Shown in pieces: positions 1-10,555 of a stretch of 41,977 nucleotides of DNA (its first letter is position 1; every line of letters starts with the position of its first letter). The notes below the pieces were generated by a model. The model did no database searches and was not told where the DNA came from. It saw only the letters and a list, made by a program, of their open reading frames with translations. The position numbers were made by a program, and so were the translations under genes. Source of the DNA: Phycisphaerae bacterium (GTDB lineage Bacteria > Planctomycetota > Phycisphaerae > Phycisphaerales > SM1A02); contig PAHO01000020.1 in assembly GCA_002705085.1 (NCBI GenBank), forward strand, positions 1-41,977. Direction: 5' to 3'.

Positions 1-209
1 ACTCCACTGATGGCGTCGCGCTCGTGCGCGAGACGCGGGGGCATGAGGCCTTCGGTCAACACCGCCTCCACCACGCCCGATCGCCGGCGCAGGTCACCCA
101 AGGTGTCGAAGGCAAACGGCGCGACGCCCCCGGCCACGTGGCACGATCGGCACGTCGTGGACACCAGCGTCGCCACCTCGGCGGCCGTGGGTGGGGGCAG
201 GTCGATCAT
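1..209 (-). CDS. Cytochrome c-like domain protein, C-terminus beyond window edge (partial)
   Basis: The reading frame starts at an ATG whose ATGA overlaps the stop codon of the upstream redoxin lipoprotein gene, and it runs off the window after about 69 residues. It holds a heme c attachment motif CRSCH, then GGVAPFAF and, about 25 residues on, LMPPR. This spacing (CxxCH, APF, MPP) is familiar from the cytochrome c domain found beside redoxin domains and copper type II ascorbate-dependent monooxygenases in planctomycetes. No signal peptide is visible in the part seen, which is odd for a heme c protein. It could be the second half of a protein that is fused to the redoxin in relatives. The frame and motif are seen directly; the family is inferred. 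Confidence 0.6.
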   Translation of the reverse strand, partial: MIDLPPPTAAEVATLVSTTCRSCHVAGGVAPFAFDTLGDLRRRSGVVEAVLTEGLMPPRLAHERDAISG

Positions 210-778
210 CCAGCAGTCCGATCAATGGAACACCCCACCACTCGGGTGCGGGTGGGCGTCAGCGTGCCCGCCCGCAGCGCGGCCAACGCCTCCCGCAAAT
301 CTTGTTGACCCGCTTGCACCCGCCGCGCGCCCAATCGAGGATTGCGGTCGTCGATGCGCCCGTGGTACAGCACGTTCTTGCCGCACGCGATCACCGCGGT
401 GGGCACCGCCCTTGCATCAAATCGCTTCACCCACTCGTGCTCGGCATCGTGCACCATGGTCACCGAGGCATCGTGTGCTTTGTCTTCCGTGGAATCGGAG
501 GCAAGGTAGTACTGCTCGAAGTGCGTGGCACAGTCGTTCGCCAACGCGTTGGCATCGGCGTAGACCACCACCGTGGGACCCACCAGATCCAGGTGCTCTT
601 CCGCAATACGACCGATCTCCGGGGCGTAGCGGTTGGCAATGGGACATTCATGCGTCACAAAGATGTACAAAGTGGGGTCGGCCACTCCCCCCGCGTCCGC
701 CGAGCTGACCGGCGAACTGGAGCAGCCCGCCATGAGCAGCAGCAACAAGAGACCTCTTCCAAACCGAACCTTGGGCAT
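206..778 (-). CDS. Redoxin-domain lipoprotein (thioredoxin-like fold)
   Basis: This 190-residue protein starts with a lipoprotein signal: basic MPKVRFGR, a leucine run, and lipobox LMAGC with the lipidated cysteine at residue 19. The mature part has the stretch HECPIANRYAPEI with a single cysteine near residue 45, typical of planctomycete redoxin domains that sit next to cytochrome c domains. Only one cysteine is in the active-site position, so it is not a classical CxxC thioredoxin. It is translationally coupled (ATGA) to the following cytochrome-like gene, which suggests the two act together in the cell envelope in an oxidation step. Only 32 bases separate its start from the divergent transglutaminase-like gene. 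The exact substrate is unknown. Confidence 0.7.
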   Translation of the reverse strand: MPKVRFGRGLLLLLLMAGCSSSPVSSADAGGVADPTLYIFVTHECPIANRYAPEIGRIAEEHLDLVGPTVVVYADANALANDCATHFEQYYLASDSTEDKAHDASVTMVHDAEHEWVKRFDARAVPTAVIACGKNVLYHGRIDDRNPRLGARRVQAGQQDLREALAALRAGTLTPTRTRVVGCSIDRTAG

Positions 779-810
779 GCTTTGATTCTAAGGCGTCGTA
801 CCATGCCACC

Positions 811-2652
811 ATGCTGAGTCTTTTGCTGACGGTCCTCGCACCCCCCACCCCCGCCGATCAAGCCTTCACGGACTACCTCGCCGACGGCGACCACGACGCC
901 CTGGTCAGCACGCTCGATGGGGTATTGGACGAGGCCATGGCGGCGGTGGATCCAAACGCGCTGGTCGACCCCAAACAAGCCAAGAAAACCCTCAAGAGCA
1001 AAAGCATCGACGTTCTGATTGCCGCCGCGGCCGATCGACGGTTGGCCGAAATCCTGCCAGAACTTCCCGAAGCTTTGACCAAACGCTGCGTGGAAGAACT
1101 GCGGGCGATTCCCTCCCTGCACCACGCCCTCACTCCACTGGTCAAGCCAGACGAGGATGACCTCAACCGCGCCTTCAGCTTGGCCCTGGACATCGCCCAA
1201 GAAGCACCGCGGGCCTTCAAAGGTCGCAACAACCCGGCCGCGTTGATCGCCGCGATGTCGGTGGTCCATGACACGGCCTACCAAGATCGCATCAACGAAA
1301 ACATCGCCGAGTCGGGAAGCTTGCGGGAACTGGTGCCCTTCCTGCTCAGTTTGCCCGCGCGCCGGACGACCATGAATGGCTTCCTGCAGTTGCCTCCCGA
1401 AGCTCTGGTCCACGTGGTGGATCTCACCATTCCTGCCAGCGAAGGCGAATGGGCCCTCACCAATTACGGCGCTCGGCGCGGTCTTACCGATCTGTACCAC
1501 GAAGTCTTGTACGACTGGAACCATGTGCTTGACGGCGCGCCCAAAGAATTGACGCGGCAAGGCTTTTCCTTGCGTAACGTGATGAATTTCGGTGGCGTCT
1601 GCGCTGACCAAGCGTGGTTCACCACCACCGTGATGGAAGTCCGGGGCATTCCTGCCGCCGTCGTCGTCGGTCGCGATGCCACGGTTGGGCACGCCTGGGT
1701 GGGATGGTTTGAATTCGCCGGACGCAGCGCCCGCTTCAACACCGACACCGGACGCTACGAGTCGTATCAAAAGGTGCCCGGTCTGGTGAAAGACCCCCAA
1801 ACCAGCGGCACGATTGGCGAAGGGCGAATGGGCATGCTGGCCCGCTTTTCCACCCTCGACTCGAAGCAGCGGCAACTGGGTCGCGCACTCCGCACCGTGC
1901 TGAGGCGCGTCGAAGACCGGATGAACCTGACCAGTGAAGCACCAACCGACGAAGAGACTGAGGCCGTCACCCCCACCACGCCCACCGATCGGCTGAACTG
2001 GATCAAAGCCCTGCTCGCGGTCGCCCCCAGCGATCCCGGGGCGTGGGACATTGTGGCGGCGGCCAGCCAAGAAGGCGCGTTTACCAATGACACGCTGAAC
2101 ACCTTCACCGACACCCTGCTGGTCGAGTCGAGCGATGCCCCCGACTTTGCTTTGGAAGTCCTCGAAGCCATGGCCGAAGGGCTCACCGATGCCGAACGGG
2201 CCGGAAGTATTCTGGAACGCGTTGCTGGTCTGTTGGAGCGCAACCGACCCGACCTTGCCGCCCGTGCCCTCCTTGCCGCTGGCGATGCCTTCCAAGCGGC
2301 GGGACAACAAGATGAAGCCGGTAAACGGTACGAACGCATTGCCTCCGCGTACGCCAACGACGGCCCCTGGGTCCTCGATGCGGTGCGGCGGGTGCTCGAG
2401 GTGCTGGACGAGCAAGGTCGACTGGCTGCGAGTGGTCCCGCCTATGTGGAATCCATCTTCAGCCGCGTCAAGAAACCAGAATTCATGTCTTCGGAATGGG
2501 CCCGGCAATCCAACTGGTACCAACTGGGAATGCTGCTGTCGGAAACGTTGTCAAGAACCGGCCGAGCTGGACAAGGCGCGGATGTCATGCGACGACTCGA
2601 CGGCATGCTTGACCGCAACGGCGGCCTGCTGGAACGCGAATCAAACCGCTAA
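811..2652 (+). CDS. Exported transglutaminase-like protein with helical-repeat C-terminus
   Basis: A 613-residue protein with a short hydrophobic N-terminus (LSLLLTVLAPPTPA) that looks like a signal peptide. The middle has the transglutaminase-like signature: GGVCADQ with Cys264, GHAW with His294, and a candidate third residue Asp312 in FNTDTG. This fits a papain-like catalytic triad, as in bacterial transglutaminase-like proteases. The region after about residue 400 is alanine- and leucine-rich helical sequence resembling TPR repeats (for example AGDAFQAAGQQDEAGKRYERIA). The substrate is unknown; such proteins often cleave or crosslink envelope proteins. It stands alone, convergent with the small gene at the end of the respiratory operon, with 6 bases between the two stops. 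An ATG at 802 lies in the same frame only nine bases upstream. Confidence 0.72.
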   Translation: MLSLLLTVLAPPTPADQAFTDYLADGDHDALVSTLDGVLDEAMAAVDPNALVDPKQAKKTLKSKSIDVLIAAAADRRLAEILPELPEALTKRCVEELRAIPSLHHALTPLVKPDEDDLNRAFSLALDIAQEAPRAFKGRNNPAALIAAMSVVHDTAYQDRINENIAESGSLRELVPFLLSLPARRTTMNGFLQLPPEALVHVVDLTIPASEGEWALTNYGARRGLTDLYHEVLYDWNHVLDGAPKELTRQGFSLRNVMNFGGVCADQAWFTTTVMEVRGIPAAVVVGRDATVGHAWVGWFEFAGRSARFNTDTGRYESYQKVPGLVKDPQTSGTIGEGRMGMLARFSTLDSKQRQLGRALRTVLRRVEDRMNLTSEAPTDEETEAVTPTTPTDRLNWIKALLAVAPSDPGAWDIVAAASQEGAFTNDTLNTFTDTLLVESSDAPDFALEVLEAMAEGLTDAERAGSILERVAGLLERNRPDLAARALLAAGDAFQAAGQQDEAGKRYERIASAYANDGPWVLDAVRRVLEVLDEQGRLAASGPAYVESIFSRVKKPEFMSSEWARQSNWYQLGMLLSETLSRTGRAGQGADVMRRLDGMLDRNGGLLERESNR

Positions 2653-2658
2653 AGCAGG

Positions 2659-2871
2659 TCAGTCTTCGTAGCGAACGATGATCAAAATGTCGCTCGGGAT
2701 CGTCGCGCCCATGGCCAACGATTTGCTGGAGTCACGCATGGTCTGCGGTGCGATGTTGCCCGTGACCGAGTGGACTTTGCCCACCGTCTCCAGAAAGCTG
2801 TTTACCTCATCTTGCCCCTCGACAAGAGCGGTCTCACTGAAACGGAAAACTCGAATGCGATCAGCAGCCAT
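2659..2871 (-). CDS. Hypothetical 70-residue protein at the end of the respiratory operon
   Basis: The small frame has a good ribosome binding site (GAAAGGA about 9 bases before the ATG) and lies 46 bases after the stop of cytochrome oxidase subunit III on the same strand. The product is soluble, with no membrane segment and no cysteine. It contains MAADRIRVFRF near the start and ends DILIIVRYED. I do not recognise a family. The position suggests co-transcription with the act/cta genes, but it may be an unrelated housekeeping gene. Confidence that it is translated comes from the ribosome binding site and the lack of any competing frame. Confidence 0.55.
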   Translation of the reverse strand: MAADRIRVFRFSETALVEGQDEVNSFLETVGKVHSVTGNIAPQTMRDSSKSLAMGATIPSDILIIVRYED

Positions 2872-2917
2872 GGAACGGTCCTTTCAAAGTTCGGCCAAAG
2901 TGTACCGACCCCCCCCG

Positions 2918-3514
2918 TTACCGAGCGAGCAACAACAGCAGCCACACGAACATCCAAGCGATGTCGAGGAAGTGCCAGTAGGTCGCGTGCGGCCAAAGTC
3001 CGTGGCGATCGCCTGGGCGCACCACCGTGAGCACCCAGCTCAGTGAGAGCAGTCCTCCCAAAGCATGCAGCGCGTGAAGCCCCGTCAACACATAGAAACC
3101 GGTGAGGGCCAGTCGGGCTTCGGGGAACGGTTCGATGGCGTCGGCCACTTGCGGACTCCAGTCCAACCAAGCGACCGTCTGGCTGACCGCGTAAGCCAAC
3201 CCCAAAGCCAAGGTGGCGCCAACCCAACCACGGCCGTCCTCCCCCCGATCGGTCCTCCGGGTGGCTTTCCACATGGTGCCCGAACTGATCAACAACAGGA
3301 TGGTCGAAATGCCCAAGATACCGGGCGGCCCAGGCATGTTCGGCGGCCAGGAACCCTGCTCGCCCAGTTGCCAACGAATGGCCACGTGGGCAATGGCGGC
3401 GGACACAAAAATGATCGCCAGACCCGCGACAAAGAGCCACATGCCCATACGTACCGCCGCTCCGGCCGCACGATCGGATTCAAAAACAGGTCGCCCTTCC
3501 GGGAGGGTGTTCAA
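2918..3514 (-). CDS. ctaE: Cytochrome c oxidase subunit III
   Basis: A 198-residue membrane protein with about five hydrophobic segments. It matches heme-copper oxidase subunit III: MGMWLFVAGLAIIF at the first helix, the LTGLHALHALGG segment, and the C-terminal YWHFLDIAWMFVW motif. The short five-helix form is usual for caa3 oxidases. The start is a TTG whose last bases overlap the subunit IV stop codon (TTGA), so translation is probably coupled; the next in-frame ATG at 3450 would remove 21 residues. Subunit III stabilises subunit I and the proton-uptake path. It lies last among the oxidase genes, after subunit IV, rather than directly after subunit I. Confidence 0.9.
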   Translation of the reverse strand: MNTLPEGRPVFESDRAAGAAVRMGMWLFVAGLAIIFVSAAIAHVAIRWQLGEQGSWPPNMPGPPGILGISTILLLISSGTMWKATRRTDRGEDGRGWVGATLALGLAYAVSQTVAWLDWSPQVADAIEPFPEARLALTGFYVLTGLHALHALGGLLSLSWVLTVVRPGDRHGLWPHATYWHFLDIAWMFVWLLLLLAR

Positions 3515-3885
3515 TCGACAACCGGCAGCGATTGCGATTCGAGCGTGGTCACAACGTCGGGCGAATCGCCGTCGTCTTTCAACTCAACGCTCTGGCCGGT
3601 ATCGAACATCGTGATGATGAGGAACAACACCACGAAGAAAATCGATCCGATCAAGACCAACGTGTTGATGGGACGGTCCCAACGCAAGTGCATGAAGAAA
3701 AGACACACCAACGAGGCCTTCACCCCCGCCACCAGCAAGGCGACCGGCATGTCCATGGCACCAAGATCAAACTGGGCCACGCCGACGGTCACCACCGTCA
3801 ACACCATCAAGGCCAAGAAGGTACCCAAGGTGTACTTGAAGGAAATGATGTGACCGGGACCGTGATGTTCGTCGTGTGCACTCAT
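3511..3885 (-). CDS. ctaF: Cytochrome c oxidase subunit IV (prokaryotic type)
   Basis: A 124-residue protein with a histidine-rich start (SAHDEHHGPGHI) and three predicted membrane helices. The central segment VALLVAGVKASLVCLFFMHL is the typical core of the prokaryotic COX4 family, with the FFMHLRWD end. Such subunits assist assembly and stability of the caa3/aa3 core. The start ATG has a GAAAGG ribosome binding site and lies 15 bases after the ctaD stop; the stop overlaps the TTG of subunit III. The acidic C-terminal tail after the last helix is unusually long for the family, but I attach no function to it. Confidence 0.88.
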   Translation of the reverse strand: MSAHDEHHGPGHIISFKYTLGTFLALMVLTVVTVGVAQFDLGAMDMPVALLVAGVKASLVCLFFMHLRWDRPINTLVLIGSIFFVVLFLIITMFDTGQSVELKDDGDSPDVVTTLESQSLPVVD

Positions 3886-3900
3886 GGTTGACCTTTCACT

Positions 3901-5601
<1,701 letters not shown>

Positions 5602-5630
5602 CGGATGTCCTTTGGGAAAAGTGGACTGGA

Positions 5631-6704
5631 TCAGTTGGTGGTGGGTTCAGGTTCGTCACGAAGTTCGCCGTTGGCATCAACGACATCATCAAGCTGTCGC
5701 ACAAAGCGGACCAACGCGTCCAATTCTTTGGCGCCAAGCTGTTGACCGAAGTTGGCGGGCATCTGGTTCAGATACGTCGGGGCAATCTTTTCCCACGGGG
5801 CCACAATCGATTCGAGCACATAATTCTCGTCGATGGTCACGTCGGTGATCTTGCCGTCCACTTCGACTTGCTTGGTCTTGCCCCAGCTGGCGTGCAAGTC
5901 CCACATCGAAGGACCAGTCATACGTTCGCCCGGCTTCAGGCTGTGGCAAGAAGCACACCGGGCAAACAGTCGAGCGCCAGCCCAAACCAAACGATCGCCG
6001 GAGTAGTCATCGATCCAGCGGGCGTCTTGGGCAATAACCTCTTCGAATTCATCGGCCGGGATGGCTTGCACATAAAAGTTCATCTTGGAGTGACCGGTAC
6101 CGCAGTACTCGGTGCAGTACCCCTGGTAGATCCCCGGTTCGCGTGGGGTGAACCACACCGATCCGTACCGCCCGGGGACCACGTCATGCTTCACGCGGAA
6201 GGCGGGGATGAAGAAGGAGTGCAACACGTCGTTGGAACGCAGCGTGACTTTGGTGGGCTTGCCCACCGGAACCTTCAACACCAACGAATCCGAAGCACCG
6301 TTGCGGTGATCAAACTGCCACACCCACTTTTGCGCGGTGGCATCCACCTCATAGCAGTTCGCAGGGGCGGTCTTGAAATCGGCATACGTGTCAATGCCGA
6401 TCATGAACAAACCGGCGGAAAGCAACAGTGGCACCACGGTCCAAACGGTCTCGAGGGCGAGGTTGTGGGTGGGGCCCTGCCCCGCTGCTTCAAAGTTGGA
6501 CCGGCGGCGGTAGTCGAAGGCAAACTTCACCATCACCCCAACAATGAGGATGAAGAAGAAGACCGAGAGCCACAACACGATCGAGTACACCCAGTCGTGG
6601 GTGTCGGCGTAATCGGTGGCCGCAGGGACAAACCAGAAGTCGTTCCCATTGTCGATGGGACCGGGCTGGTCGGAGGCAAGAAGCAAAAGGGCGGTGAGGT
6701 TCAT
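5631..6704 (-). CDS. ctaC: Cytochrome c oxidase subunit II fused to cytochrome c (caa3 type)
   Basis: A 357-residue protein: short N-terminal hydrophobic region, two membrane helices (about 36-62 and 84-104), a periplasmic cupredoxin domain and a C-terminal cytochrome c domain. The CuA site is complete: His162 (LHSFF), then C197-x3-C201-x3-H205-x2-M208 with Glu199. The heme c motif CASCH is at 250-254 with a likely axial Met315 in LNQMPANFG. The fused heme domain makes this a caa3 enzyme able to take electrons directly from ACIII or cytochrome c. I chose the ATG at 6704 because its ATGA overlaps the sco stop; the frame is open further upstream but that stretch is not signal-like. Confidence 0.95.
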   Translation of the reverse strand: MNLTALLLLASDQPGPIDNGNDFWFVPAATDYADTHDWVYSIVLWLSVFFFILIVGVMVKFAFDYRRRSNFEAAGQGPTHNLALETVWTVVPLLLSAGLFMIGIDTYADFKTAPANCYEVDATAQKWVWQFDHRNGASDSLVLKVPVGKPTKVTLRSNDVLHSFFIPAFRVKHDVVPGRYGSVWFTPREPGIYQGYCTEYCGTGHSKMNFYVQAIPADEFEEVIAQDARWIDDYSGDRLVWAGARLFARCASCHSLKPGERMTGPSMWDLHASWGKTKQVEVDGKITDVTIDENYVLESIVAPWEKIAPTYLNQMPANFGQQLGAKELDALVRFVRQLDDVVDANGELRDEPEPTTN

Positions 6705-7594
6705 GAGGTAACCACAGGTTGGCCCCGACCAAGGCGGGGACGGAATTGCGTGCCAAGAGCGATGGCCACACAAGCCATCGTGAGAATGCCACCGCTTCGC
6801 ATCAACTTCATGACCGACACCGAATATCCGGCATGGTCAGCGTTGTATGCAAAACAAGTGAACAACAAAAATTTGTCGAGGGATGTCCCCACCTTGCCAT
6901 CGCCGGCTTCGACAATGGCGAGCCGGAGATCTTTGGGCGGGAAGACCACGTCGTTCATGTACCGAGTGATGGTCCCATCGGGAGACACAAAAGCCACGCA
7001 GGCGGGATGGATGTATTCACCGCTTGGTTCGTGGTAGGTGTATTCAAAGCCGATCGCAGCACAAAGGGCTTTCGCGTTGGTGTCGTCCCCGTCAGCTCCC
7101 GCCAAGAAGGTCCAACCGCCATCCACGTCGGCCGAGGGCAGACGAGTGAGATAGGCCGAACGCTTGGCGGCTGAGAGTTCGAAATCTTCGCCTTCGGCGA
7201 AGGTGAACGACAGCAACCGGTAATCCTTACCCGGTTGCATCTGGACCTCATCAAGACCATCCACCATGCCGTTGAGGACCAAGGTGCAAAGTTGTGGGCA
7301 GCGGTAGTACACCGGGGCAACCAGCACCGGCAACTCACCGTCGATCACATCACCGAGGGTCACGGTGTTGCCATTTTCATCCACGAAGGAGAGGTCCAGT
7401 GGAAGCTGTTCGCCAAGACGCTCTTCGATCTTGGAAAGCTCCATCTCGGGAACATTGGGACCTTGGACGCTGCCCAAGTCATCACCCGGACGAGCGATCT
7501 GGGCTTGGGACGAATCCACCGCGCCCAGCAGCAAAGCAAGGATGCTTGCTGCAGTACGGTGTTGCCACACCAAGTTCGTCGCCAGACGGATCAC
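6701..7594 (-). CDS. SCO1/SenC/PrrC copper chaperone for the CuA site
   Basis: A 297-residue protein of the SCO family: N-terminal signal/anchor, a thioredoxin-like domain with the copper-binding motif C99-P-Q-L-C103 (YYRCPQLCTLVLNG), and a downstream histidine in the segment YIHPACVAFV, where the family has its third ligand. The C-terminus has a further hydrophobic stretch (GGILTMACVAIALG). SCO proteins deliver copper to, or reduce, the CuA cysteines of subunit II, which fits its place directly before ctaC. I chose GTG at 7594 because GTGA overlaps the previous gene's stop and gives a normal signal sequence; an ATG 11 codons upstream would add a hydrophilic, glycine-rich extension. Confidence 0.9.
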   Translation of the reverse strand: MIRLATNLVWQHRTAASILALLLGAVDSSQAQIARPGDDLGSVQGPNVPEMELSKIEERLGEQLPLDLSFVDENGNTVTLGDVIDGELPVLVAPVYYRCPQLCTLVLNGMVDGLDEVQMQPGKDYRLLSFTFAEGEDFELSAAKRSAYLTRLPSADVDGGWTFLAGADGDDTNAKALCAAIGFEYTYHEPSGEYIHPACVAFVSPDGTITRYMNDVVFPPKDLRLAIVEAGDGKVGTSLDKFLLFTCFAYNADHAGYSVSVMKLMRSGGILTMACVAIALGTQFRPRLGRGQPVVTS

Positions 7595-7872
7595 TTGGTC
7601 TGAGCCTCCCGAGCGGTGGCCGCCCATTCCGTGATTGCCGCGTCGAGGGGTTTGGCACCTTCTTGCAACGCTGCTTCTTGCTCAGCCTTCAATTCACCAG
7701 CGGGGGAAACAAAGGCGTCGAACGCCGCATCTTGCCTGGCCGAGAAGCGGGCCGAGGCCACCCAAATCACGCCCAATGCAAAAGCCAAGGTAATCACGGC
7801 GCCGGACACGCCCCACATCCAGGTGCTGCCGGCTTCGGGATCTTCTTGATCAAGAGTGGTGTCGTCGTGCAT
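7591..7872 (-). CDS. Small single-helix membrane protein between actF and sco
   Basis: A 93-residue protein with an acidic start (MHDDTTLDQEDPEAG), one membrane helix (roughly 18-42, WMWGVSGAVITLAFALGVIW) and a charged helical tail. The ATG at 7872 has AAGGA about 8 bases upstream. It is coupled to sco by a GTGA overlap and follows actF by 25 bases. I recognise no family. By position it may be an accessory subunit of ACIII or an assembly factor linking ACIII and the oxidase; small single-helix subunits (ActG/ActH) are known from solved ACIII structures, but sequence identity to those is not established here. It has no heme motif and no cysteine. Confidence 0.65.
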   Translation of the reverse strand: MHDDTTLDQEDPEAGSTWMWGVSGAVITLAFALGVIWVASARFSARQDAAFDAFVSPAGELKAEQEAALQEGAKPLDAAITEWAATAREAQTK

Positions 7873-7897
7873 CGATGAATCCTTCGATCTTAGGCGA

Positions 7898-9196
7898 TCA
7901 CATGTTCTCAAAGGCGAGCGCTTCACTGATCCGAGGATCACGAGCAGCCACCAATGGTGCTTTGGTCATAGAACGGCAGATTCCACTGACAAAGAAGCCA
8001 AAGAATCCGATGAGAAGCAGGAGATCGGTCAACTGGGGCTGGTACCCAACATCAATGTCTCCCGCACGGGCCCCCGCAGCAAAGTCCGCCCAGTCCGAGG
8101 CGTTGGCCAATGCTTCGGCGGGAACCGTAGGCATGATCAAGAGGTACACATCCACGGCATGGGCCAAAACCATCCAGACGGCAATGGCGGTCATCACTGG
8201 CTTGCAACGCTTGGTGTGTTTGGTCAACAACAGCACAAAGGGAATAAAGAAGTGACCGAAAACCAAGAACCACATCCAAGGCGCCCAAGGACCCGCCACG
8301 CGAGCGAGATACCAGGTGGTCTCTTCAGGGATGTTGGCGTACCAGATCAACATGTATTGGCTGAAGCCGATGTAGGCGTGGAAGACAATGCCCAGGCCGA
8401 ACAACAACTTGCCCATGTCTTGCCAGTGCTCTTTGGTCACTTCGTTCAGCATTTTTCCTTGACGCTGGACCACAAAGGTCATGACGCAGAACCAACTGAA
8501 GAAGCCGCAGAAGGACATGGCCAACAAGTTCACCCCGAACATGGTGCTGAACCAGTGGGCTTCGAGGCTCATGGCCCAATCGAAGGCCGCAAAAGTCAAG
8601 CTCAGTGCGAACAAGACAATGAAAACCGGCACCCACTTTTGCATTTTCAAAGTGAGTTGTGGATCACCGCTGGCATCTTGGGCCACCGAAGTGCCCACGA
8701 AGAACTTGGACGCCGCAAAGAACACAACGAAGTAGATCACGGCCCGAACCGACCAAAACGGCACATTCAAGAAGCCGGATTTGCCTTCAATAATGGGGTC
8801 GACATGGGCGGGGTCCATCCAGTGCCACACTTGCCCGCCTTCGCCGGCGAGAACCATCAGCATGAACGGAACAAAGAGGACCCAAATCCACTGCAGATTG
8901 CTGGCCACGTGTTCGGCCAACCGGCGGATCGAAGCTGACCAACCCGCCGCGGTGGCGTGCTGAATCATCACGAAGAACAAACTCCCCAAGCAAATGGTGA
9001 GGATGGTCAAAAAGGCGAAGAGATAGGACCGAAAAAAGTGCTCGGCCGAACCCCCCATGTAACCACCAAAGGAAAGAATGGCCGCCAGAGCGACTCCGGA
9101 GACCCCAACCACACAGGCTTTGCTGCCGATCGATCGGATCTCAGGACCAGCGCGATGTTCTTCACCCAAGGTGATGGACTTTGGTGCGTGCCCCAT
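7898..9196 (-). CDS. actF: Alternative complex III subunit ActF (NrfD-like quinol-binding membrane subunit)
   Basis: A 432-residue polytopic membrane protein with about ten helices, matching the second NrfD-like subunit of alternative complex III. Visible blocks include FGGYMGGSAEHFFRSYLFAF, FDWAMSLEAHWFSTMFGV, YIGFSQYMLIWYANIPEETT and PWAPWMWFLVFGHFFIPF, all typical of ActF. It forms half of the membrane platform with ActC. The ATG at 9196 is preceded by GGAGGAG inside the end of actE and lies 4 bases after that stop. An in-frame upstream extension rich in arginine is possible but would overlap actE. The C-terminal end is followed by the small membrane protein gene. Confidence 0.92.
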   Translation of the reverse strand: MGHAPKSITLGEEHRAGPEIRSIGSKACVVGVSGVALAAILSFGGYMGGSAEHFFRSYLFAFLTILTICLGSLFFVMIQHATAAGWSASIRRLAEHVASNLQWIWVLFVPFMLMVLAGEGGQVWHWMDPAHVDPIIEGKSGFLNVPFWSVRAVIYFVVFFAASKFFVGTSVAQDASGDPQLTLKMQKWVPVFIVLFALSLTFAAFDWAMSLEAHWFSTMFGVNLLAMSFCGFFSWFCVMTFVVQRQGKMLNEVTKEHWQDMGKLLFGLGIVFHAYIGFSQYMLIWYANIPEETTWYLARVAGPWAPWMWFLVFGHFFIPFVLLLTKHTKRCKPVMTAIAVWMVLAHAVDVYLLIMPTVPAEALANASDWADFAAGARAGDIDVGYQPQLTDLLLLIGFFGFFVSGICRSMTKAPLVAARDPRISEALAFENM

Positions 9197-9200
9197 GGCG

Positions 9201-9923
9201 TCAGTTCTCCTCCGCCGGCGTGGCGACGGTTTCAATCATGGTTTCAGCGACGGTTTCGCTGGCTTGCAAGGCTTTCACATAGGCCGCGATGGCCCAGCGG
9301 TCTTCGACCGGGATTTGCGCTTTGTAGCCCGCCATGGATCTGGCCCCCAAAGTGATGGTGGCATAGACCTGGCCGATCGGCTGATCAATGTAGATCTGCT
9401 CGTGCAGATTCTTGGGCTGCACCCACACCGTGCCTTGCGACAAGGTGGGACTGCCATCAACCAATGATTGGGCGCGACGATGGATCGGACCATCACCCAA
9501 ACCGCTCCAACCGTGGCACGGCGCGCAGAAGATGTTGAATCGCTCTTGTCCCCGGCGAACAAACGCTTCGGAAACCTCCAACCCGGTAGGAACCGTGTCA
9601 GCCCAAACTTCAGTGCCTTCCTTGATGACGCGACCTCGTTCCAAATGATCGTCGGTCCGAAGTTCACCGCGGGCGACGGTGCCTTCGACGTTGGGGCGCA
9701 TGGCCCGGCCATCAGCGAACAACGAATTGGCCTGCTGTGCTTTCCAGCGAGCTTGGTTGTCCATGTCTTGGATCAAATGGATCCGTGGCTCACGAGAATT
9801 CTCCGAGCGCATCCGGGCAGCAATGGCCGGAGGAAGCAATGCAAAAGTCGTCCCGATCACGGTGACAATCACCAGGATGCGTGGCGGCTTGGGAATCGGC
9901 GGCAGCAAGAATTTGGGCAGCAC
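9201..9923 (-). CDS. actE: Alternative complex III subunit ActE (mono-heme cytochrome c)
   Basis: A 240-residue protein with an N-terminal membrane anchor (ILVIVTVIGTTFALL, about 16-30) and a cytochrome c domain. The heme motif CAPCH is at 133-137 within RGQERFNIFCAPCHG, with a likely axial methionine in ARSMAGY near residue 197. It is the mobile mono-heme subunit that carries electrons out of ACIII towards the oxidase. The start is GTG, chosen because a GGAGGAC ribosome site lies about 8 bases upstream and because the anchor would otherwise be lost. It follows actD by 3 bases, and its own end carries the ribosome site for actF. Confidence 0.92.
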   Translation of the reverse strand: MLPKFLLPPIPKPPRILVIVTVIGTTFALLPPAIAARMRSENSREPRIHLIQDMDNQARWKAQQANSLFADGRAMRPNVEGTVARGELRTDDHLERGRVIKEGTEVWADTVPTGLEVSEAFVRRGQERFNIFCAPCHGWSGLGDGPIHRRAQSLVDGSPTLSQGTVWVQPKNLHEQIYIDQPIGQVYATITLGARSMAGYKAQIPVEDRWAIAAYVKALQASETVAETMIETVATPAEEN

Positions 9924-9926
9924 GCG

Positions 9927-10555
9927 TCAGTCCTCCAGGGTCTCGATGGACATGGGGTTTAACGATTCCAGAAACGCTTTGGTGCGTTCCGGATGGAATT
10001 TGGGATCTTTGGACTCGATGACCAAGAAGAACCGGTCATCGGTGGCCCGGGCAAACCGGGGCGATCGCAAGGTGGGGTGATACAACTGAGGCAAGCCGCA
10101 GAGAATCAACAACCAGGTGACGCAACCGACCGCGGACAGCAAGATCGTGAGTTCGAACATCACCGGAATCCAAGCCGGCGTGGAAAGCAGCGGCTTGCCG
10201 GAGATCAGGAAGTCGTAGCCACGAATAGGAACCAACGCCCAGAAGTCAAAACTGGTGGCATTGGTGAACCACTGCAACATGAAGCCGGACAGCAGGCCCG
10301 TGGCTCCACCACCCAGAACAAGGAGCGGCAAAATGGTGGGCTTGATGCCCATGGCTTTGTCCAAGCCATGGACGGGATACGGCGTGTGGGTGTCCCACCA
10401 GCGGAAGCCTTGGTCACGCGCGGACTTGGCCGCAGCCATGATCTGAGCCGGGTTTTCAAATTCAGCCATCAGCCCCCAGCCGGCTTTTTCAACCGCAGGG
10501 GCCTCAGTGACGGTTTCACCTTCAGTGACGGGTTGAATGAAGTCAGGAAGCGTGG

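Noticed and set aside
655-2523. A 622-codon minus-strand open frame opposite the transglutaminase-like gene
   Set aside because: It is antisense to a gene with a clear catalytic motif, has no recognisable domain, and long antisense frames are expected in GC-rich DNA.
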